Below, one piece after another: positions 17,478 through 28,334 of a stretch of 64,000 nucleotides of DNA (position 1 is the first letter of the stretch; each line of letters begins with the position of its first letter). The notes beneath the pieces were generated by a model. The model saw nothing but the letters and a program-made list of their open reading frames with translations, was not told where the DNA came from and ran no database searches. The stretch spans positions 1,330,001 to 1,394,000 of the forward strand of contig NZ_CP118735.1 in NCBI RefSeq assembly GCF_032595075.1, given 5' to 3'. Origin of the DNA: Streptococcus sp. 29887 (GTDB taxonomy: Bacteria > Bacillota > Bacilli > Lactobacillales > Streptococcaceae). The position numbers and the translations under genes were made by a program.

Positions 17478-18759
17478 ATATTTCTCCAAAAACAGTATCA
17501 AAGGCCTGCAAGGTCTGATCAATATCTTCCTTGGTATGAGCTGCGGACATGAAATTTGATTCATACTGGGAAGGTGCTAGGTAAATCCCCTGTTTGAGTA
17601 AGCCTGCATGGACACGAGCAAAGACTTCCTGGTCGCTGGCTTTGGAATCTTCAAAATTCCGAACAGGTCGCTCGTTAAAGAAAAATCCAAACATGGTACC
17701 AACTTGTACGACCTGTAAGGGAATCTGATACTTGACAGCTAACTCTTTCAAGCCTTGGCAAAGCTGACTAGTTCGTTCTTCCATGTCCTTGAAGATTTCT
17801 GGTGTCAAGGACACCAAGGTTTCATAGCCAGCTGTCATAGCGATGGGATTTCCTGACAAGGTACCTGCCTGATAGACTGCTCCCATGGGAGCGATATAGT
17901 CCATGTACTTCTTCTTACCTCCAAAGAGTGCCATTGGGAAACCTCCACCAACAACCTTACCAAAGCACAACAAGTCTGGCTCCACACCGTACAAGCCCGT
18001 AGCTCCAGTATAACTAGCCCTAAAACCTGTCATCACTTCGTCGATGATAAACAAGGCACCGTATTGACTGGTGAGCTCTCGAATAACATGGATAAAGTCA
18101 TGGTCCGCCTGAATCAGCCCCATATTTCCCGCCACAGCTTCGATAATGACACAGGCGATGTCTGAACCCATTTCTTCAAAACAGGCCTGAAGGCTGGCCT
18201 TATCATTATAAGGTAGCGTAATAGTATCTTGAGCAGTTGCTTCTGTCACGCCAGGGGAATTTGGCAAGCCAAAGGTGGCAACCCCAGACCCGGCTTGAAC
18301 GAGGAAGGAATCACTGTGACCATGGTAACAGCCAACAAATTTAACGATTTTATCCCTCTGTGTTACTCCCCGTGCCAAGCGAATAGCACTCATGGTAGCT
18401 TCCGTCCCCGAACTGACCATTCTCAGCCGTTCCAAATAAGGAATTCGCTCCTGCAGGTGCTGGCCCAAACGAGTTTCCAAGGGACTTGGTGCTCCAAAAC
18501 TGGTGCCGCATTCCACGGCTGACTTGACCGCTTCAATAACCCTATCTTCTGCATGACCGAGAATCATTGGTCCCCAGGACAGGACATAGTCGATATAGCG
18601 ATTGCCATCCACATCATAGAGATAGGCACCCTTGGCCCTATCGATAAATACTGGATTTCCTTCAACTGCCTTAAAGGCTCTGACAGGACTATTGACTCCG
18701 CCTGGAAAAACGGCTTGGGCTTGTTCGAATTCGAACTTAGATTGTTGAGTCTGCATCAT
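17470..18759 (-). CDS. hemL: Glutamate-1-semialdehyde aminotransferase HemL
   Basis: 429 residues, PLP enzyme. It converts glutamate-1-semialdehyde to 5-aminolevulinate. The start ([19 protein letters not shown]) and the PLP-lysine region [17 protein letters not shown] near residue 265 are diagnostic. It sits between hemB and cobU within the cob train, so its product goes to corrin synthesis. No genes for the late heme steps are in the window. Confidence 0.96.
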   Translation of the reverse strand: MMQTQQSKFEFEQAQAVFPGGVNSPVRAFKAVEGNPVFIDRAKGAYLYDVDGNRYIDYVLSWGPMILGHAEDRVIEAVKSAVECGTSFGAPSPLETRLGQHLQERIPYLERLRMVSSGTEATMSAIRLARGVTQRDKIVKFVGCYHGHSDSFLVQAGSGVATFGLPNSPGVTEATAQDTITLPYNDKASLQACFEEMGSDIACVIIEAVAGNMGLIQADHDFIHVIRELTSQYGALFIIDEVMTGFRASYTGATGLYGVEPDLLCFGKVVGGGFPMALFGGKKKYMDYIAPMGAVYQAGTLSGNPIAMTAGYETLVSLTPEIFKDMEERTSQLCQGLKELAVKYQIPLQVVQVGTMFGFFFNERPVRNFEDSKASDQEVFARVHAGLLKQGIYLAPSQYESNFMSAAHTKEDIDQTLQAFDTVFGEIYG

Positions 18760-18760
18760 C

Positions 18761-19735
18761 TTATCCTTCCTCTTTCAAATAGTAGGCTACGTCTTTGGCA
18801 AAGTAGGTGATAATCAAGTCTGCACCTGCCCGCTTAAATCCTGTCAAGGTTTCAAGAACAACCGCCTTCTCATCAATCCAGCCATTTTGAGCTGCAGCTT
18901 TAATCATGGCATATTCTCCGCTGACATTATAGGCAACTAAGGGAAGTTTTGTTTCCTGCCGTAACTCCCGCAGAATATCCAAGAAGGCTAGGCCTGGCTT
19001 GACCATGAGAAAGTCAGCACCTTCTTTCTCATCGCTCAGTGCCTCTCTCAATGCTTCTAAACGATTGGCTGGATCCATTTGGTAGGTCTTCCGATTGCCG
19101 AACTTTGGAGCACTCTCACCAGCATCGCGAAACGGTCCGTAAAAGCTAGAGGCAAACTTAATGGCGTAGGACATGATGGGAATATCTTCAAAACCTGCCT
19201 GATCCAGTCCATGACGAATAGCCTCAACATAGCCATCCATGGCGTTGGAGGGAGCAATGATATCCACACCAGCTCTGGCTTGACTAATAGCAACTTCTGC
19301 CAAGCGTGTCAAGGAAGTATCATTGTCAACCTCCTGACCTTTTAACAAACCACAATGTCCATGACTGGTAAATTCACACAAGCAGGTATCTGCGATCACG
19401 ACAAGCTGAGGGAAGTGTTCTTTGATTAGGCGAATCGCTTCCTGAACAATGCCTGTTTCATAAGAGGCCTGGCTACCAATCTCATCTTTTTCCTTAGGAA
19501 TGCCAAATAGAATGATACTCTTTAGCCCTAATTTTTCTACTTCTGCTACTTCGTCTACTAACTGATGCAAGGGGAATTGATAGACTCCTGGCATGGAAGC
19601 TACTTCCTGCTTGTCTTCAAGACCTTCTTTCACAAAAATAGGATAAATCAAGTCTGAGGTCAGTAGTTGGGTTTCCCTGACTAAATCGCGAATCCCTTCT
19701 GTCCTTCTCAGACGTCTGTGTCTAAAAAATACCAT
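18761..19735 (-). CDS. hemB: Porphobilinogen synthase HemB
   Basis: 324 residues. Condenses two 5-aminolevulinate molecules to porphobilinogen. The zinc site cysteines are in [14 protein letters not shown] near residue 120. The two active-site lysines are in [15 protein letters not shown] near residue 195 and [10 protein letters not shown] near residue 250. Overlaps hemD by 14 bases. Confidence 0.97.
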   Translation of the reverse strand: MVFFRHRRLRRTEGIRDLVRETQLLTSDLIYPIFVKEGLEDKQEVASMPGVYQFPLHQLVDEVAEVEKLGLKSIILFGIPKEKDEIGSQASYETGIVQEAIRLIKEHFPQLVVIADTCLCEFTSHGHCGLLKGQEVDNDTSLTRLAEVAISQARAGVDIIAPSNAMDGYVEAIRHGLDQAGFEDIPIMSYAIKFASSFYGPFRDAGESAPKFGNRKTYQMDPANRLEALREALSDEKEGADFLMVKPGLAFLDILRELRQETKLPLVAYNVSGEYAMIKAAAQNGWIDEKAVVLETLTGFKRAGADLIITYFAKDVAYYLKEEG

Positions 19736-20444
19736 ATCGTTTCTCCTTATCCATTATGGTTTCTAGCATGGCAGTGATAGAAGGCCTGTCTGGCATTAGG
19801 TCTACCTCATAACCAGAGTCCATCACTGCCTGAGCTGTTGTCCTTCCAATGACTGCAATCTTATGGCTGGTAGGCAGGCTTTTTACTACCTCTGTAAAAC
19901 TGTGCCAGGCAGATGGACTAGCAAAGGTCCAGATAACCCTATCTATGTTCAGATAAGTAGCCAGCTGAGCCTGACCTGCCTGATGGGCAACCGTGTCATA
20001 CATCTCCCAAGCCAGCACAGAATGCCCTTCTTGCCTCAAACGCTCGGCGATGCGAGGATTGGCCAAATGACTCTGAGGCAGCAAGATCGTTTGCCTTTCT
20101 AAGCCAAGGGCCAGCCACTCCTCTACAAAATCTTTTCCATACTGACTAGTGGACTCAAAAGTCACTGACCGTCCTGCTTCCCTGATGGAACGACTGGTCT
20201 GCTCGCCAATACTGGCAATCTGTAGGGAAGTTGGAAGATAGGGCAGGAAGTACTCAAAAGCTGTCGCACTAGTGCAGAACAGCCAATCAGCCTTTTCCAA
20301 CTCCTGCTGGACTTGTTGAGGTAGGGGATGGGCCTGAAAAGCTATCAGGGGAACAATTACTAGCTGGAAGCCAGCATTTTCCAAAACTGCTTGCAGGTCC
20401 ACATCTATAGCCCCATCTCTTGTTACTACAATCGTCGCTGTCAT
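19722..20444 (-). CDS. hemD: Uroporphyrinogen-III synthase HemD (stand-alone)
   Basis: 240 residues. Closes hydroxymethylbilane into uroporphyrinogen III. The family is weakly conserved; [10 protein letters not shown] at the start and [18 protein letters not shown] and [14 protein letters not shown] stretches fit it. The hemC-hemD-hemB order with overlapping ends supports the call. A second HemD domain is fused to the methyltransferase at 29099-30553. Confidence 0.9.
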   Translation of the reverse strand: MTATIVVTRDGAIDVDLQAVLENAGFQLVIVPLIAFQAHPLPQQVQQELEKADWLFCTSATAFEYFLPYLPTSLQIASIGEQTSRSIREAGRSVTFESTSQYGKDFVEEWLALGLERQTILLPQSHLANPRIAERLRQEGHSVLAWEMYDTVAHQAGQAQLATYLNIDRVIWTFASPSAWHSFTEVVKSLPTSHKIAVIGRTTAQAVMDSGYEVDLMPDRPSITAMLETIMDKEKRYGIF

Positions 20445-21349
20445 CTTGCTGGCTCAACCCCTAGTTGATTGAGTTCCTCCACGGCCTCTTTGGCCAACTG
20501 GAAACCGTCTGGACCAGAGAGTCTGATGCGGTGGCAGTTTTTCTCACGGTCTGCCAGCATGACTTCTAACTGATAGTCAGCTCCAACCTGCTTGGCCAAG
20601 GCAGCAATTGGGAAGGTGCAATCGGCACCCATTCCTCGTAAAAATTCCCGCTCAATGCCTGCACAGATGGCTGTTTCAGGATGGTTTATGCCAGATAAGA
20701 TATCCAATACTTGCTGGTCATCCGCCCGGCATTCGATTCCCAGAGCTGCCTGAGCAATGGCAGGAAGACAAATGGATTCGTCCAAATATTCAATATCCAA
20801 GTCAGCCTGGCTGGTCCAGCCGAGCCGATTGATCCCCGCGACTGCTAAGACAATGGCATCGTACTGCCCGTCTCGGACCTTTTGGATACGGCTATCGATA
20901 TTTCCACGCAAGGACTTGTAGACCAGGTCAGGTCGAACAGCCTCAAGCTGAACTTGACGGCGGAGACTGCTAGTTCCTACTACTGATCCAGCTGGCAAGC
21001 TAGCCAAGGTCATACCAGCTTCTTTGAAAATTAAACAATCACGCACATCCTCACGCTCAGGACTGGCACCAATCACACATCCCTCAGCTAGTAGTCCAGG
21101 TACATCTTTCAAGCTATGGACTGCAATATCAATCTCTTTTTCCACCAGTGCCTTCTCAATATCTTTAACAAAAACACCTTTTCCACCGATTTTCTGAAGA
21201 CTGACATGGACCAGCTTGTCACCTGTCGTCTTATAAGGAACCAGTTCAAACTCAACATCGGGGTGTAAGGTCTTAAGGGCATCTACAACCATATTGGTCT
21301 GAGTAAGTGCTAGCTGACTTTGCCGAGTTCCCACTCTAATTATTGTCAT
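20441..21349 (-). CDS. hemC: Porphobilinogen deaminase HemC
   Basis: 302 residues. Assembles hydroxymethylbilane from four porphobilinogens. Visible landmarks: RVGTRQSQLALTQT at the start, HSLKDVPG near residue 80, and the cysteine that carries the dipyrromethane cofactor in GMGADCTFPIAA near residue 240. Overlaps hemA by 14 bases and hemD by 4. Confidence 0.97.
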   Translation of the reverse strand: MTIIRVGTRQSQLALTQTNMVVDALKTLHPDVEFELVPYKTTGDKLVHVSLQKIGGKGVFVKDIEKALVEKEIDIAVHSLKDVPGLLAEGCVIGASPEREDVRDCLIFKEAGMTLASLPAGSVVGTSSLRRQVQLEAVRPDLVYKSLRGNIDSRIQKVRDGQYDAIVLAVAGINRLGWTSQADLDIEYLDESICLPAIAQAALGIECRADDQQVLDILSGINHPETAICAGIEREFLRGMGADCTFPIAALAKQVGADYQLEVMLADREKNCHRIRLSGPDGFQLAKEAVEELNQLGVEPAR

Positions 21350-22595
21350 AATCTTCTCCTAATCTGTCTGCTTGTAAGCCAAAAAGTTTACAGACCAAGG
21401 CAATATCGTAGTCAGACCTTTCCCCGACAGACATCTCCTTGAGTTGTAAAATGGGCTCTCGAATCAACTGATTGACAATTCCCTTCATGTGTTTGGAAAT
21501 TTGTTTCTGTTCCCTTTCGGTCAAATCAGGTATCTTTCGATTGATACTTTCTAAAGATGTTGCATGAATCTGCAAGGCTTTTTCCCTCAATTCACGAATG
21601 AGAGGAACAATCCCCAGCTGAGCTTGCCACTCTTGGTATTTGACCAACTCATCCTCTATTTCCAAAACAATCTGATTGGCAATTTCTCTTCTTTCTTCAT
21701 GATAGACTTCCAGTTGATTGCTGAGATTCTCGATGGTATAGAGGGTCATCTGTTCAGTGGGATGAACGGTCCTAGGTAGACAAAGGTCAAAGGCGATAAC
21801 ACTTTCTTTTAGCATAGTTGGAAAGAGAATGTAGCCACCTACTTTTACAGCCGAGAATACAACATCCGCATCCGCAACCGCTGCTTCTAGCTGGTCCCAG
21901 CTAAAAGCCTGCACACGTTGGTCCTGTAGAAAATACTGGGCCTTTGAAACTGTCCGATTGACCAAGCGGATTTGTTCAAAAGGTTTTTTCAGCAAGTATT
22001 TGGTCACCAGTTGGCCGATTTCACCCAGGCCGATAACCGCTACCGTTTTTCCAGAATAGTCAAAATCCGTCTGCTCTAGCATTTGCACCGCTGTTAAGCC
22101 TATGGAAATCGGTCGAGCATTGATGCGGTATTCTTCATGCATTCGTTTGGCAAAGGTCATGACCTGCTTGAAGACTTGGTTTAAGATAACTCCAGTCGTC
22201 CCAACTGTCTGAGCTCTGGCAAAGGCCCGTTTCAACTGACCTAGAATTTGAGTTTCTCCTAAAATCTTCGATTCCAGGCCAATGGACACTCTCAGTAGGT
22301 GTTCCAATACCTGATCGGCTTCTTTGAAAATCAGACAGGGCTCTACTTCTTTCGCTTCCAGCTGAAACCAGTTCAGTAAAAATCGTTTGGCATAATAGCG
22401 TCCTGTATGGAGCTGGTCCACCACTAGATACAGCTCTGTTCGATTACAGGTCGATACAATGACCGTTTCAAAAATACTTTTCTCTTGGTTGAGGGCCCGT
22501 AAGGCCTGGTCCACTTCCTCGTCGGAAAAGTGTGCCCTCTCCAACAAACTAAACGGTGTATTTTGATGGGTCAATCCAACATATAATAGGTCCAT
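21336..22595 (-). CDS. hemA: Glutamyl-tRNA reductase HemA
   Basis: 419 residues. First step of the C5 tetrapyrrole pathway, reducing glutamyl-tRNA to glutamate-1-semialdehyde. The catalytic cysteine lies in VSTCNRTELY near residue 50 and the NADPH-binding stretch is AVIGLGEIGQLV near residue 185. Starts the hemACDBL block inside the cob train. Confidence 0.96.
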   Translation of the reverse strand: MDLLYVGLTHQNTPFSLLERAHFSDEEVDQALRALNQEKSIFETVIVSTCNRTELYLVVDQLHTGRYYAKRFLLNWFQLEAKEVEPCLIFKEADQVLEHLLRVSIGLESKILGETQILGQLKRAFARAQTVGTTGVILNQVFKQVMTFAKRMHEEYRINARPISIGLTAVQMLEQTDFDYSGKTVAVIGLGEIGQLVTKYLLKKPFEQIRLVNRTVSKAQYFLQDQRVQAFSWDQLEAAVADADVVFSAVKVGGYILFPTMLKESVIAFDLCLPRTVHPTEQMTLYTIENLSNQLEVYHEERREIANQIVLEIEDELVKYQEWQAQLGIVPLIRELREKALQIHATSLESINRKIPDLTEREQKQISKHMKGIVNQLIREPILQLKEMSVGERSDYDIALVCKLFGLQADRLGEDYDNN

Positions 22596-22611
22596 AACAT
22601 ACTAACCTTTT

Positions 22612-23052
22612 TCATTCTAACTCTTCTAACAGTGCTTCAATTTTCTGACGTATGGCTTTTGAATAGGCAGCAGAAGCACCATTTGTTGAAATCATGACAG
22701 AAAAATTTTTTCCCTTGGCCATTGCTACATTATAAAAATCTGAATAGTTCTTGTCACCAGTATTGTTGACCAGCTGACTAGGATCGGCATCCTCCATCAC
22801 TTGCAGATTGACACTGGCTTGGCTGGTACAGGCAAAGGCTAATGTTGCACCCTCTAAATCTCCTTTTTGATAGGGTCTAGCAAGCCAGGTCACTTGTGTA
22901 GCATCAATACTTGAATGCAGGTCTGGGCTGATAACAGTCACCAAAGCACCCTCATCTAGCAAGCCCTTGATTTTTCTGGAAGCAACCTTGCCTCCGCCTA
23001 CCACAACTACCTTTTTTCCCTTTATGTTAATCATAACTGGGTACATGGTCAT
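22612..23052 (-). CDS. Precorrin-2 dehydrogenase (siroheme synthase N-terminal type)
   Basis: 146 residues, shorter than full siroheme synthase. Rossmann motif VVVVGGGKVASRKIKGLL near residue 15 and the conserved NNTGDKNYSDFYNVA stretch near residue 95. It oxidises precorrin-2 to sirohydrochlorin (factor II), the substrate for cobalt insertion by CbiK. The C-terminal half of longer homologues is missing, as in many Firmicute single-domain versions. Confidence 0.88.
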   Translation of the reverse strand: MTMYPVMINIKGKKVVVVGGGKVASRKIKGLLDEGALVTVISPDLHSSIDATQVTWLARPYQKGDLEGATLAFACTSQASVNLQVMEDADPSQLVNNTGDKNYSDFYNVAMAKGKNFSVMISTNGASAAYSKAIRQKIEALLEELE

Positions 23053-23633
23053 GCCTCCTTTTTCCGACTTCGAAAAATCTTAGAGCTGCGTTCATAGACC
23101 GTATCAGCTACCCCTAGTCTAAAATTAACCAGGCGAGCTAGGACAAAAAAGTAGTCTGATAAACGGTTGATATAGACCATACCGACTGAATTCACCTTCT
23201 CTTCGATTTCTATTAAAGCTACCATGCGGCGTTCAAGCCTTCTGGTAAGTGTTCTTGCCATGTGGAGAGAACTAGCAATCAAATGCCCACCTGGTATGAT
23301 GAACTTTTCCAACTGCGGTGGCTGGTGCATATAGGCATCCATACGTTCTTCCAGCCAATTTACAGTAGCTTCTTCCTGCTTGTAGGGCCGCAATTCCCTT
23401 GGTGTAGCTAGGTCACTGCCACAATCAAAGAGCTGCTGCTGGATTTGCTCGCACTCCAGTCGAAGATCGTCCAATTCTGGGTATTCCCTCATCTCCGCAA
23501 CTATTCTTCCTAGCAGTGAACACAGCTCATCCATAGTCCCGTAAGCTTCCACGCGCTCATGGGTCTTGGAAACTCGGTCACCACCATAAAGGCGGGTTTT
23601 CCCACTATCTCCATATCCTGTATAAATTCGCAT
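23049..23633 (-). CDS. Corrinoid adenosyltransferase, PduO type, copy 1
   Basis: 194 residues. PduO-family enzyme that transfers adenosyl from ATP to cob(I)alamin. ATP-binding N-terminus YTGYGDSGKTRLYGGDRV, then VEAYGTMDEL and ARTLTRRLERR. The ATG at 23633 (MRIYTGYG) follows GGAAGGG; an upstream GTG/ATG frame is less likely. A second PduO-type gene (40080-40688) is clearly related but divergent, and a EutT-like gene lies in the eut locus. Confidence 0.93.
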   Translation of the reverse strand: MRIYTGYGDSGKTRLYGGDRVSKTHERVEAYGTMDELCSLLGRIVAEMREYPELDDLRLECEQIQQQLFDCGSDLATPRELRPYKQEEATVNWLEERMDAYMHQPPQLEKFIIPGGHLIASSLHMARTLTRRLERRMVALIEIEEKVNSVGMVYINRLSDYFFVLARLVNFRLGVADTVYERSSKIFRSRKKEA

Positions 23634-23653
23634 ACATTTTCCCTTCCTAACGG

Positions 23654-25141
23654 TCAAGCTAAGATGTCATAGATAGCTGCCATGTCCAAGGATTCTCTCA
23701 AAATAGTTGCTAACTTATCGTACTCTCTATCCTTTATGGTCTGAATGGCTTCTACTTGCTGGTCAAGAGCTGGCAAGCCTTTTCTAATTCTTAATTGATT
23801 TAGGTAATCACGGGTCCATGCCAGATTGTCGAAAATACCATGTAGATAGGTCCCTTGAACCTGACCATCATGTCCAATGGCTCCATCCTGACGCTCCATC
23901 GCCTCTCCATTTTGCAAAACAATAGTTGAAAATGCTTGAACACCATCAGCCAAACAGGTTTCTCCCATATGGATTTCATAACCTTCTAAGCAGTAGTCAC
24001 CTTGTCGAGCTTGGACCTGAGTGGTACACTTATTGGCTTGGAAGATAGTGGTTGTGTCTAAAAGCCCAAGAGCAGGTATGTCCTGAATGCTGGACTCAAC
24101 CCCTAAGGGATCCGACAAGTGTTGACCAAGTAACTGGTAGCCACCACAAATACCAAAAATAGCACTTCCTTCTTGGAAACAACGATGAATTTCTTTATCC
24201 AAGCCCGACTCGACCAAATAGACCATATCTTCAATGGTATTCTTACTTCCTGGTAAAATCACGAGATCTGGGTGACCAAGCTCATCACCTGGTCTGACAT
24301 AGCGAACAGACACGTCAGGCTGCATTTCTAGACTATTAAAATCTGTAAAATTGGACATCCTATTCAGATTGATAATGGCAATATCCAAGTCTTTTTGAGG
24401 ATTATATTTCCGGCTTTTTTGAACTAGGGCAACACTATCTTCACTATCAATGTTGATCTGGGCATAGGGGACCACACCCAAAACAGGAACCTTAGTCAAG
24501 TCCTCAATCATGTCGATTCCTGACTGAAGCAGGGCAACGTCACCTCGGAATTTATTGATAATTACTCCCTTGATTCGTTGGCGATCTTCTTCTGGCATGA
24601 GCATGATTGTCCCATAAATCGAAGCAAAGACACCACCCTTATCAATATCCGCTACCAAGATAACCGGTGCATCAACCAATCTAGCCATACCCATATTAAC
24701 AATATCTCGGTCGTTCAAATTGATTTCAGCTGGGCTACCTGCCCCCTCAAGCAATATTATATCATTTTCAGCACTCAGTTCCTCATAAACTTCTTTGATC
24801 TTGGGAAGTAGCTCCTGCTTAAATTCGTGGTACTCGACCGCATCCATATCCGTTAGGACCTGGCCCATGAAAACAACCTGAGATTTTCGGTCTGAGGTCG
24901 GTTTGAGAAGAACAGGGTTCATCCGAACATCTGGTTCAACCTGAGCAGCCTCCGCTTGAAAGACCTGGGCCCGTCCCATTTCTTGACCTGTTTTGGTGAT
25001 ATAAGAATTAAGGGCCATATTCTGTGATTTGAAGGGCACAACCCGCAGGCCATCCTGCTTAAAAATACGACACAAACCTGCTACGATAATACTCTTACCG
25101 GCATCCGAAGCTGTTCCTTGAATCATCAATGATTTTGCCAT
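23654..25141 (-). CDS. cbiP: Cobyric acid synthase CbiP
   Basis: 495 residues, adenosylcobyric acid synthase: amidates four side chains of the corrin ring with glutamine and ATP. N-terminal ATP-binding GTASDAGKS (residues 9-17), C-terminal class I glutamine amidotransferase with GICGGYQLLG near residue 330 and a histidine in GTYLHGIFD near residue 435. Overlaps the 3' end of cbiO by 47 bases. Confidence 0.97.
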   Translation of the reverse strand: MAKSLMIQGTASDAGKSIIVAGLCRIFKQDGLRVVPFKSQNMALNSYITKTGQEMGRAQVFQAEAAQVEPDVRMNPVLLKPTSDRKSQVVFMGQVLTDMDAVEYHEFKQELLPKIKEVYEELSAENDIILLEGAGSPAEINLNDRDIVNMGMARLVDAPVILVADIDKGGVFASIYGTIMLMPEEDRQRIKGVIINKFRGDVALLQSGIDMIEDLTKVPVLGVVPYAQINIDSEDSVALVQKSRKYNPQKDLDIAIINLNRMSNFTDFNSLEMQPDVSVRYVRPGDELGHPDLVILPGSKNTIEDMVYLVESGLDKEIHRCFQEGSAIFGICGGYQLLGQHLSDPLGVESSIQDIPALGLLDTTTIFQANKCTTQVQARQGDYCLEGYEIHMGETCLADGVQAFSTIVLQNGEAMERQDGAIGHDGQVQGTYLHGIFDNLAWTRDYLNQLRIRKGLPALDQQVEAIQTIKDREYDKLATILRESLDMAAIYDILA

Positions 25142-25943
25142 AGTCTTTTCCTAACCTTTCAAAAAATTCCTGTTCATTTTCTGCCAATGGGAGCCCCATT
25201 GCTAGATGTAATTTTACTAGCCAAGGTAAAGATAAGCGTGCCTTCTCTAAGATTTCCTCTTCTAAAAAGACACTGCCTACTTCGCCTTCCAAGACTAATT
25301 TCCCCTTATCAAGTAGGTAAACGTAGTCGCAGCAATCATACATCAAATCCATATCATGACTGGTCAAGATAATTTTTGTTCCTTGCTTGGCCAATTTTTT
25401 CATCAGAAACATCATATGATTCCGACCACGCGGATCTAAACCTGCAGTCGGTTCATCCAGAAGTAAATACTTAGGTTGTAAGGCTAAAACACCTGCAATC
25501 GCCACCTTTTTCTTCTGACCAAAACTCAAATAGTGAACAGGGCGATTTCGCAAATGTTCGATATGCATATCTTTTAACGCCTTATCCACACGCTCCTTTA
25601 TTTCTGGCTCTGGATAGGAGAGGTTACGAAGGGCCAGGGCCACATCATCTTCCACCACTGAGTAAAACAACTGTTGTTCAGGGTCTTGAAAAACAATTCC
25701 GACCTCTTGGCGATAGGCATACAGTGCTTTTTTAGAATAGACAAGCGATTTCTGTTGGTAATACACCCTTCCATCTTGTGGTTGGTAGAGGCCCATGATG
25801 ACCTTCATCAAGGTAGACTTACCAGAGCCATTTGCTCCTAAAACACCGACGATTTGCCCCTTATCAAAGTCCATAGTTACATCTTCGAGGACCTTTCCAA
25901 AGTCTAGATTATAGGTGTAACTGATATTCTCCACACTTAGCAT
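25095..25943 (-). CDS. cbiO: Cobalt ECF transporter ATPase CbiO
   Basis: 282 residues. ABC ATPase with Walker A GANGSGKST near residue 36, signature LSFGQKKKVAIAG near residue 140 and Walker B YLLLDEPTAGLD near residue 160. It powers cobalt uptake with CbiM, CbiN and CbiQ, encoded directly upstream. Confidence 0.96.
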   Translation of the reverse strand: MLSVENISYTYNLDFGKVLEDVTMDFDKGQIVGVLGANGSGKSTLMKVIMGLYQPQDGRVYYQQKSLVYSKKALYAYRQEVGIVFQDPEQQLFYSVVEDDVALALRNLSYPEPEIKERVDKALKDMHIEHLRNRPVHYLSFGQKKKVAIAGVLALQPKYLLLDEPTAGLDPRGRNHMMFLMKKLAKQGTKIILTSHDMDLMYDCCDYVYLLDKGKLVLEGEVGSVFLEEEILEKARLSLPWLVKLHLAMGLPLAENEQEFFERLGKDYGKIIDDSRNSFGCR

Positions 25944-25952
25944 GATAACCTC

Positions 25953-26618
25953 CTAAGGATCAAAGCGAAATTCTAACATATCATTGATCTGTCGATTTGC
26001 TCTCATCAATCTAGTAAATAATTGACTAGCCAACAAACCCATAGTTTGATAGCTCTGCTTGACTGTTCCAAAACCAAATTTCAAATCAAGTGTATCTCGC
26101 ATGACAAGAAATTCTTCCAAAAACATGAAGATAAAGCGATACATAAAGACAATAACTTCTAATAATTCATTTGGAATGCGAAAACTTCTTAACAAGTCAA
26201 TCAACTGTCTAAATGGTACAGTGAGAACAAAAAAGTAGGTAGACATCAAACAAGCATAACTTCTCACAAACACAGCAATGGTTTGATCTAGACTAGCACG
26301 AGTGATAACTGCATAGCCCTTCCACAAAGGTAAGGCTAGAATAAGATTCTTTGATGGAGATTCTTGAAAACTCACGGCCATGGTTACTAAACTGATAAAA
26401 ACAAAAGGCAGGGTTAACAATAGCCATTTTGCATATGTTTTCCAATGTAACTTTGCTAGGTAACAAGTCACTGGGAATAAGGCCACTATAATAGCCCATT
26501 GCAGGCTAGGAATTCCTGTAAAAGAAATTCCTAGCAACAATAGGTAAATCCCTAATTTTACTTTGGGAGATAGCCCTACCAATCGATTCTGGTAGGCGTA
26601 CTGATCAATGATTAACAT
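25953..26618 (-). CDS. cbiQ: Cobalt ECF transporter transmembrane protein CbiQ
   Basis: About 221 residues, membrane protein with the coupling segment FMYRFIFMFLEEFLVMRDT near residue 150 and a C-terminal helix typical of CbiQ. I chose ATG at 26618 (MLIIDQYAYQNRL), preceded by AAGGGAAAG. The open frame extends another 43 codons into cbiN, which is not needed. Overlaps cbiN by 14 bases. Confidence 0.95.
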   Translation of the reverse strand: MLIIDQYAYQNRLVGLSPKVKLGIYLLLLGISFTGIPSLQWAIIVALFPVTCYLAKLHWKTYAKWLLLTLPFVFISLVTMAVSFQESPSKNLILALPLWKGYAVITRASLDQTIAVFVRSYACLMSTYFFVLTVPFRQLIDLLRSFRIPNELLEVIVFMYRFIFMFLEEFLVMRDTLDLKFGFGTVKQSYQTMGLLASQLFTRLMRANRQINDMLEFRFDP

Positions 26619-26886
26619 ATTTCTTTCCCTTGTGATAACCCAATACATAGGTAATAATACCCACACCAATGCTGCCTTGGAGAGTGAAGAGTAAGCTCTC
26701 AATCTCACCACTAGCTGGTTCATAAATTGAAGCGAACCATGGTTCATAATCTGGATTAACCTCTGTAATGGCTACTTCAGCACCGCCATCCGAACCCCCA
26801 AACTCGGCGTCTTTAGGCGCTAAGAAGAAGGCACCAACAGCAATCAGAACACAAGTCAACAATAAGAGAATATTTTGCTTTTTCAT
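26605..26886 (-). CDS. cbiN: Cobalt transport accessory protein CbiN
   Basis: 93 residues with two membrane segments flanking a short extracytoplasmic loop; the conserved EVNPDYEPWFASIYEP stretch in the loop is the CbiN signature. ATG at 26886 begins 2 bases before the cbiM stop region ends. CbiN supports CbiM in cobalt loading. Confidence 0.93.
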   Translation of the reverse strand: MKKQNILLLLTCVLIAVGAFFLAPKDAEFGGSDGGAEVAITEVNPDYEPWFASIYEPASGEIESLLFTLQGSIGVGIITYVLGYHKGKKYVNH

Positions 26887-26887
26887 C

Positions 26888-27610
26888 TTAGAACACTCCC
26901 ACTTCTTCTTTTTTAGCATTGGCTACAACTAAGTTATACAGGACTACTGACAAAAGACCTTCAATGATGGCAATTGGGATTTGTGTAACCATGAAGACCC
27001 CCATAAATTTCATTGCAGCACCAAAGACACCTGCTTGTGCATCTGGAAAGGCCAATGATAATTGTAGCGAAGTAGTTAAATAAGTTGCTAAATCAGCTAT
27101 AAAAGCACAGAGGAAAATAGCCACGCGCTGATTGACTTTCATAGAAAGAGCTAATTTATAAACAAAGTAACCAACAAATGGGCCTACGACTGCCATTGAA
27201 AATCCATTTGCTCCCAAGGTTGTCAAACCACCATGGGCCAAGAAGAGAGCTTGGAAGAGCAAACAGATCGTTCCTAAAACAACCATGACACTCGGACCAA
27301 ACATAGCTGTACCAAAGCCGACACCTGTTGGATGAGATGTTGAACCTGTTACAGATGGAATTTTTAGGGCTGAAAGGATAAAGACAAAGGCACCTGATAG
27401 AGCCAATCCCACCTTGCTTTCAGGATTTTTCTGGATCGACTTTTTCAATTGGAACAAACCATACAGGAAAAATGGTGCAAATATTCCAAACCAGAGCAGG
27501 GCATGAGCAGGAGGTAAATAGCCTTCCATAATGTGCATGGCTGCTACTGGTGTAGCTGTAACTAGGGTCAGCAAAGCAACAAGTGCTAAAAGATTCAATA
27601 ACTTTTTCAT
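26888..27610 (-). CDS. cbiM: Cobalt-binding membrane component CbiM
   Basis: 240 residues. A signal-like N-terminus ends at [15 protein letters not shown]; in this family cleavage exposes the MHIMEG segment, whose histidine helps bind the metal. Several membrane helices follow, with [14 protein letters not shown] near residue 90. First gene of the cbiMNQO cobalt importer, placed after cbiL. Confidence 0.96.
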   Translation of the reverse strand: MKKLLNLLALVALLTLVTATPVAAMHIMEGYLPPAHALLWFGIFAPFFLYGLFQLKKSIQKNPESKVGLALSGAFVFILSALKIPSVTGSTSHPTGVGFGTAMFGPSVMVVLGTICLLFQALFLAHGGLTTLGANGFSMAVVGPFVGYFVYKLALSMKVNQRVAIFLCAFIADLATYLTTSLQLSLAFPDAQAGVFGAAMKFMGVFMVTQIPIAIIEGLLSVVLYNLVVANAKKEEVGVF

Positions 27611-27629
27611 GTTATTCTCCTTTATTTTT

Positions 27630-28325
27630 TTAATGTTTTTTGACTAACATAGTTGAGAAATAAGATAGCTTTTCTTCAGGAGAGAGATCTGCTACCCCAT
27701 GTCGAATCTCTTGTTGATCGGTACTAGAACGACTAACAAGAACCGTTTTATCAAGCAAATCAAACTGCTTTAACAAGGGAAGTACTTCAGCAAGATGATT
27801 AGCCACCTTCATAATAACAACAGTTTCATGTGTCCTTAATACAGCCTCCAAGTGCTGGACACCCGCAGTTGCTGGAACAACTGCAAATGATTCCTCATCC
27901 ATGACCAGGGGTAAACCGACTTCAGCTGCAATACTGTTATATGACGTTATCCCCGGTATGGTCTTGGTTTCAATACGATGCCCGATAATGTCTAATAGAT
28001 AGCTATAGGTACTGAATACCATTGGATCCCCAAGAGTGATGAAACCAACATTCTTACCTGCTTGGACATCTGCAACAATTTCTTCAGCGATATCCAGCCA
28101 TTGCCCTTCTTTATGCGACTTATCCCTTACCATTGGAAAATGCCGTTGCTTGATCATCAATTCTTCACTTAGATAGGGTCCAGCAATCTCAAGCGCTAAA
28201 CTTTTCGCTCCTTTTTTGGCTTCTGGAGTATAGAGAATATCAAGCTCACCAAGAATACGACTAGCTTTTACTGTTACCAACTCACTATCACCAGGACCAA
28301 TCCCAATTCCATAAAATCGTGCCAT
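27630..28325 (-). CDS. cbiL: Cobalt-factor II C20-methyltransferase CbiL
   Basis: 231 residues, tetrapyrrole methylase fold with the SAM loop [16 protein letters not shown] at residues 6-21 and [16 protein letters not shown] near residue 95. Adds a methyl at C20 after cobalt insertion. Sits between cbiK and cbiM. Confidence 0.94.
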   Translation of the reverse strand: MARFYGIGIGPGDSELVTVKASRILGELDILYTPEAKKGAKSLALEIAGPYLSEELMIKQRHFPMVRDKSHKEGQWLDIAEEIVADVQAGKNVGFITLGDPMVFSTYSYLLDIIGHRIETKTIPGITSYNSIAAEVGLPLVMDEESFAVVPATAGVQHLEAVLRTHETVVIMKVANHLAEVLPLLKQFDLLDKTVLVSRSSTDQQEIRHGVADLSPEEKLSYFSTMLVKKH

Positions 28326-28334
28326 AAGCTACTC

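Noticed and set aside
16896-17564. Longer CobS and CobU starts
   Set aside because: The extensions overlap neighbouring genes and lack ribosome sites; homologues begin at the internal ATGs.
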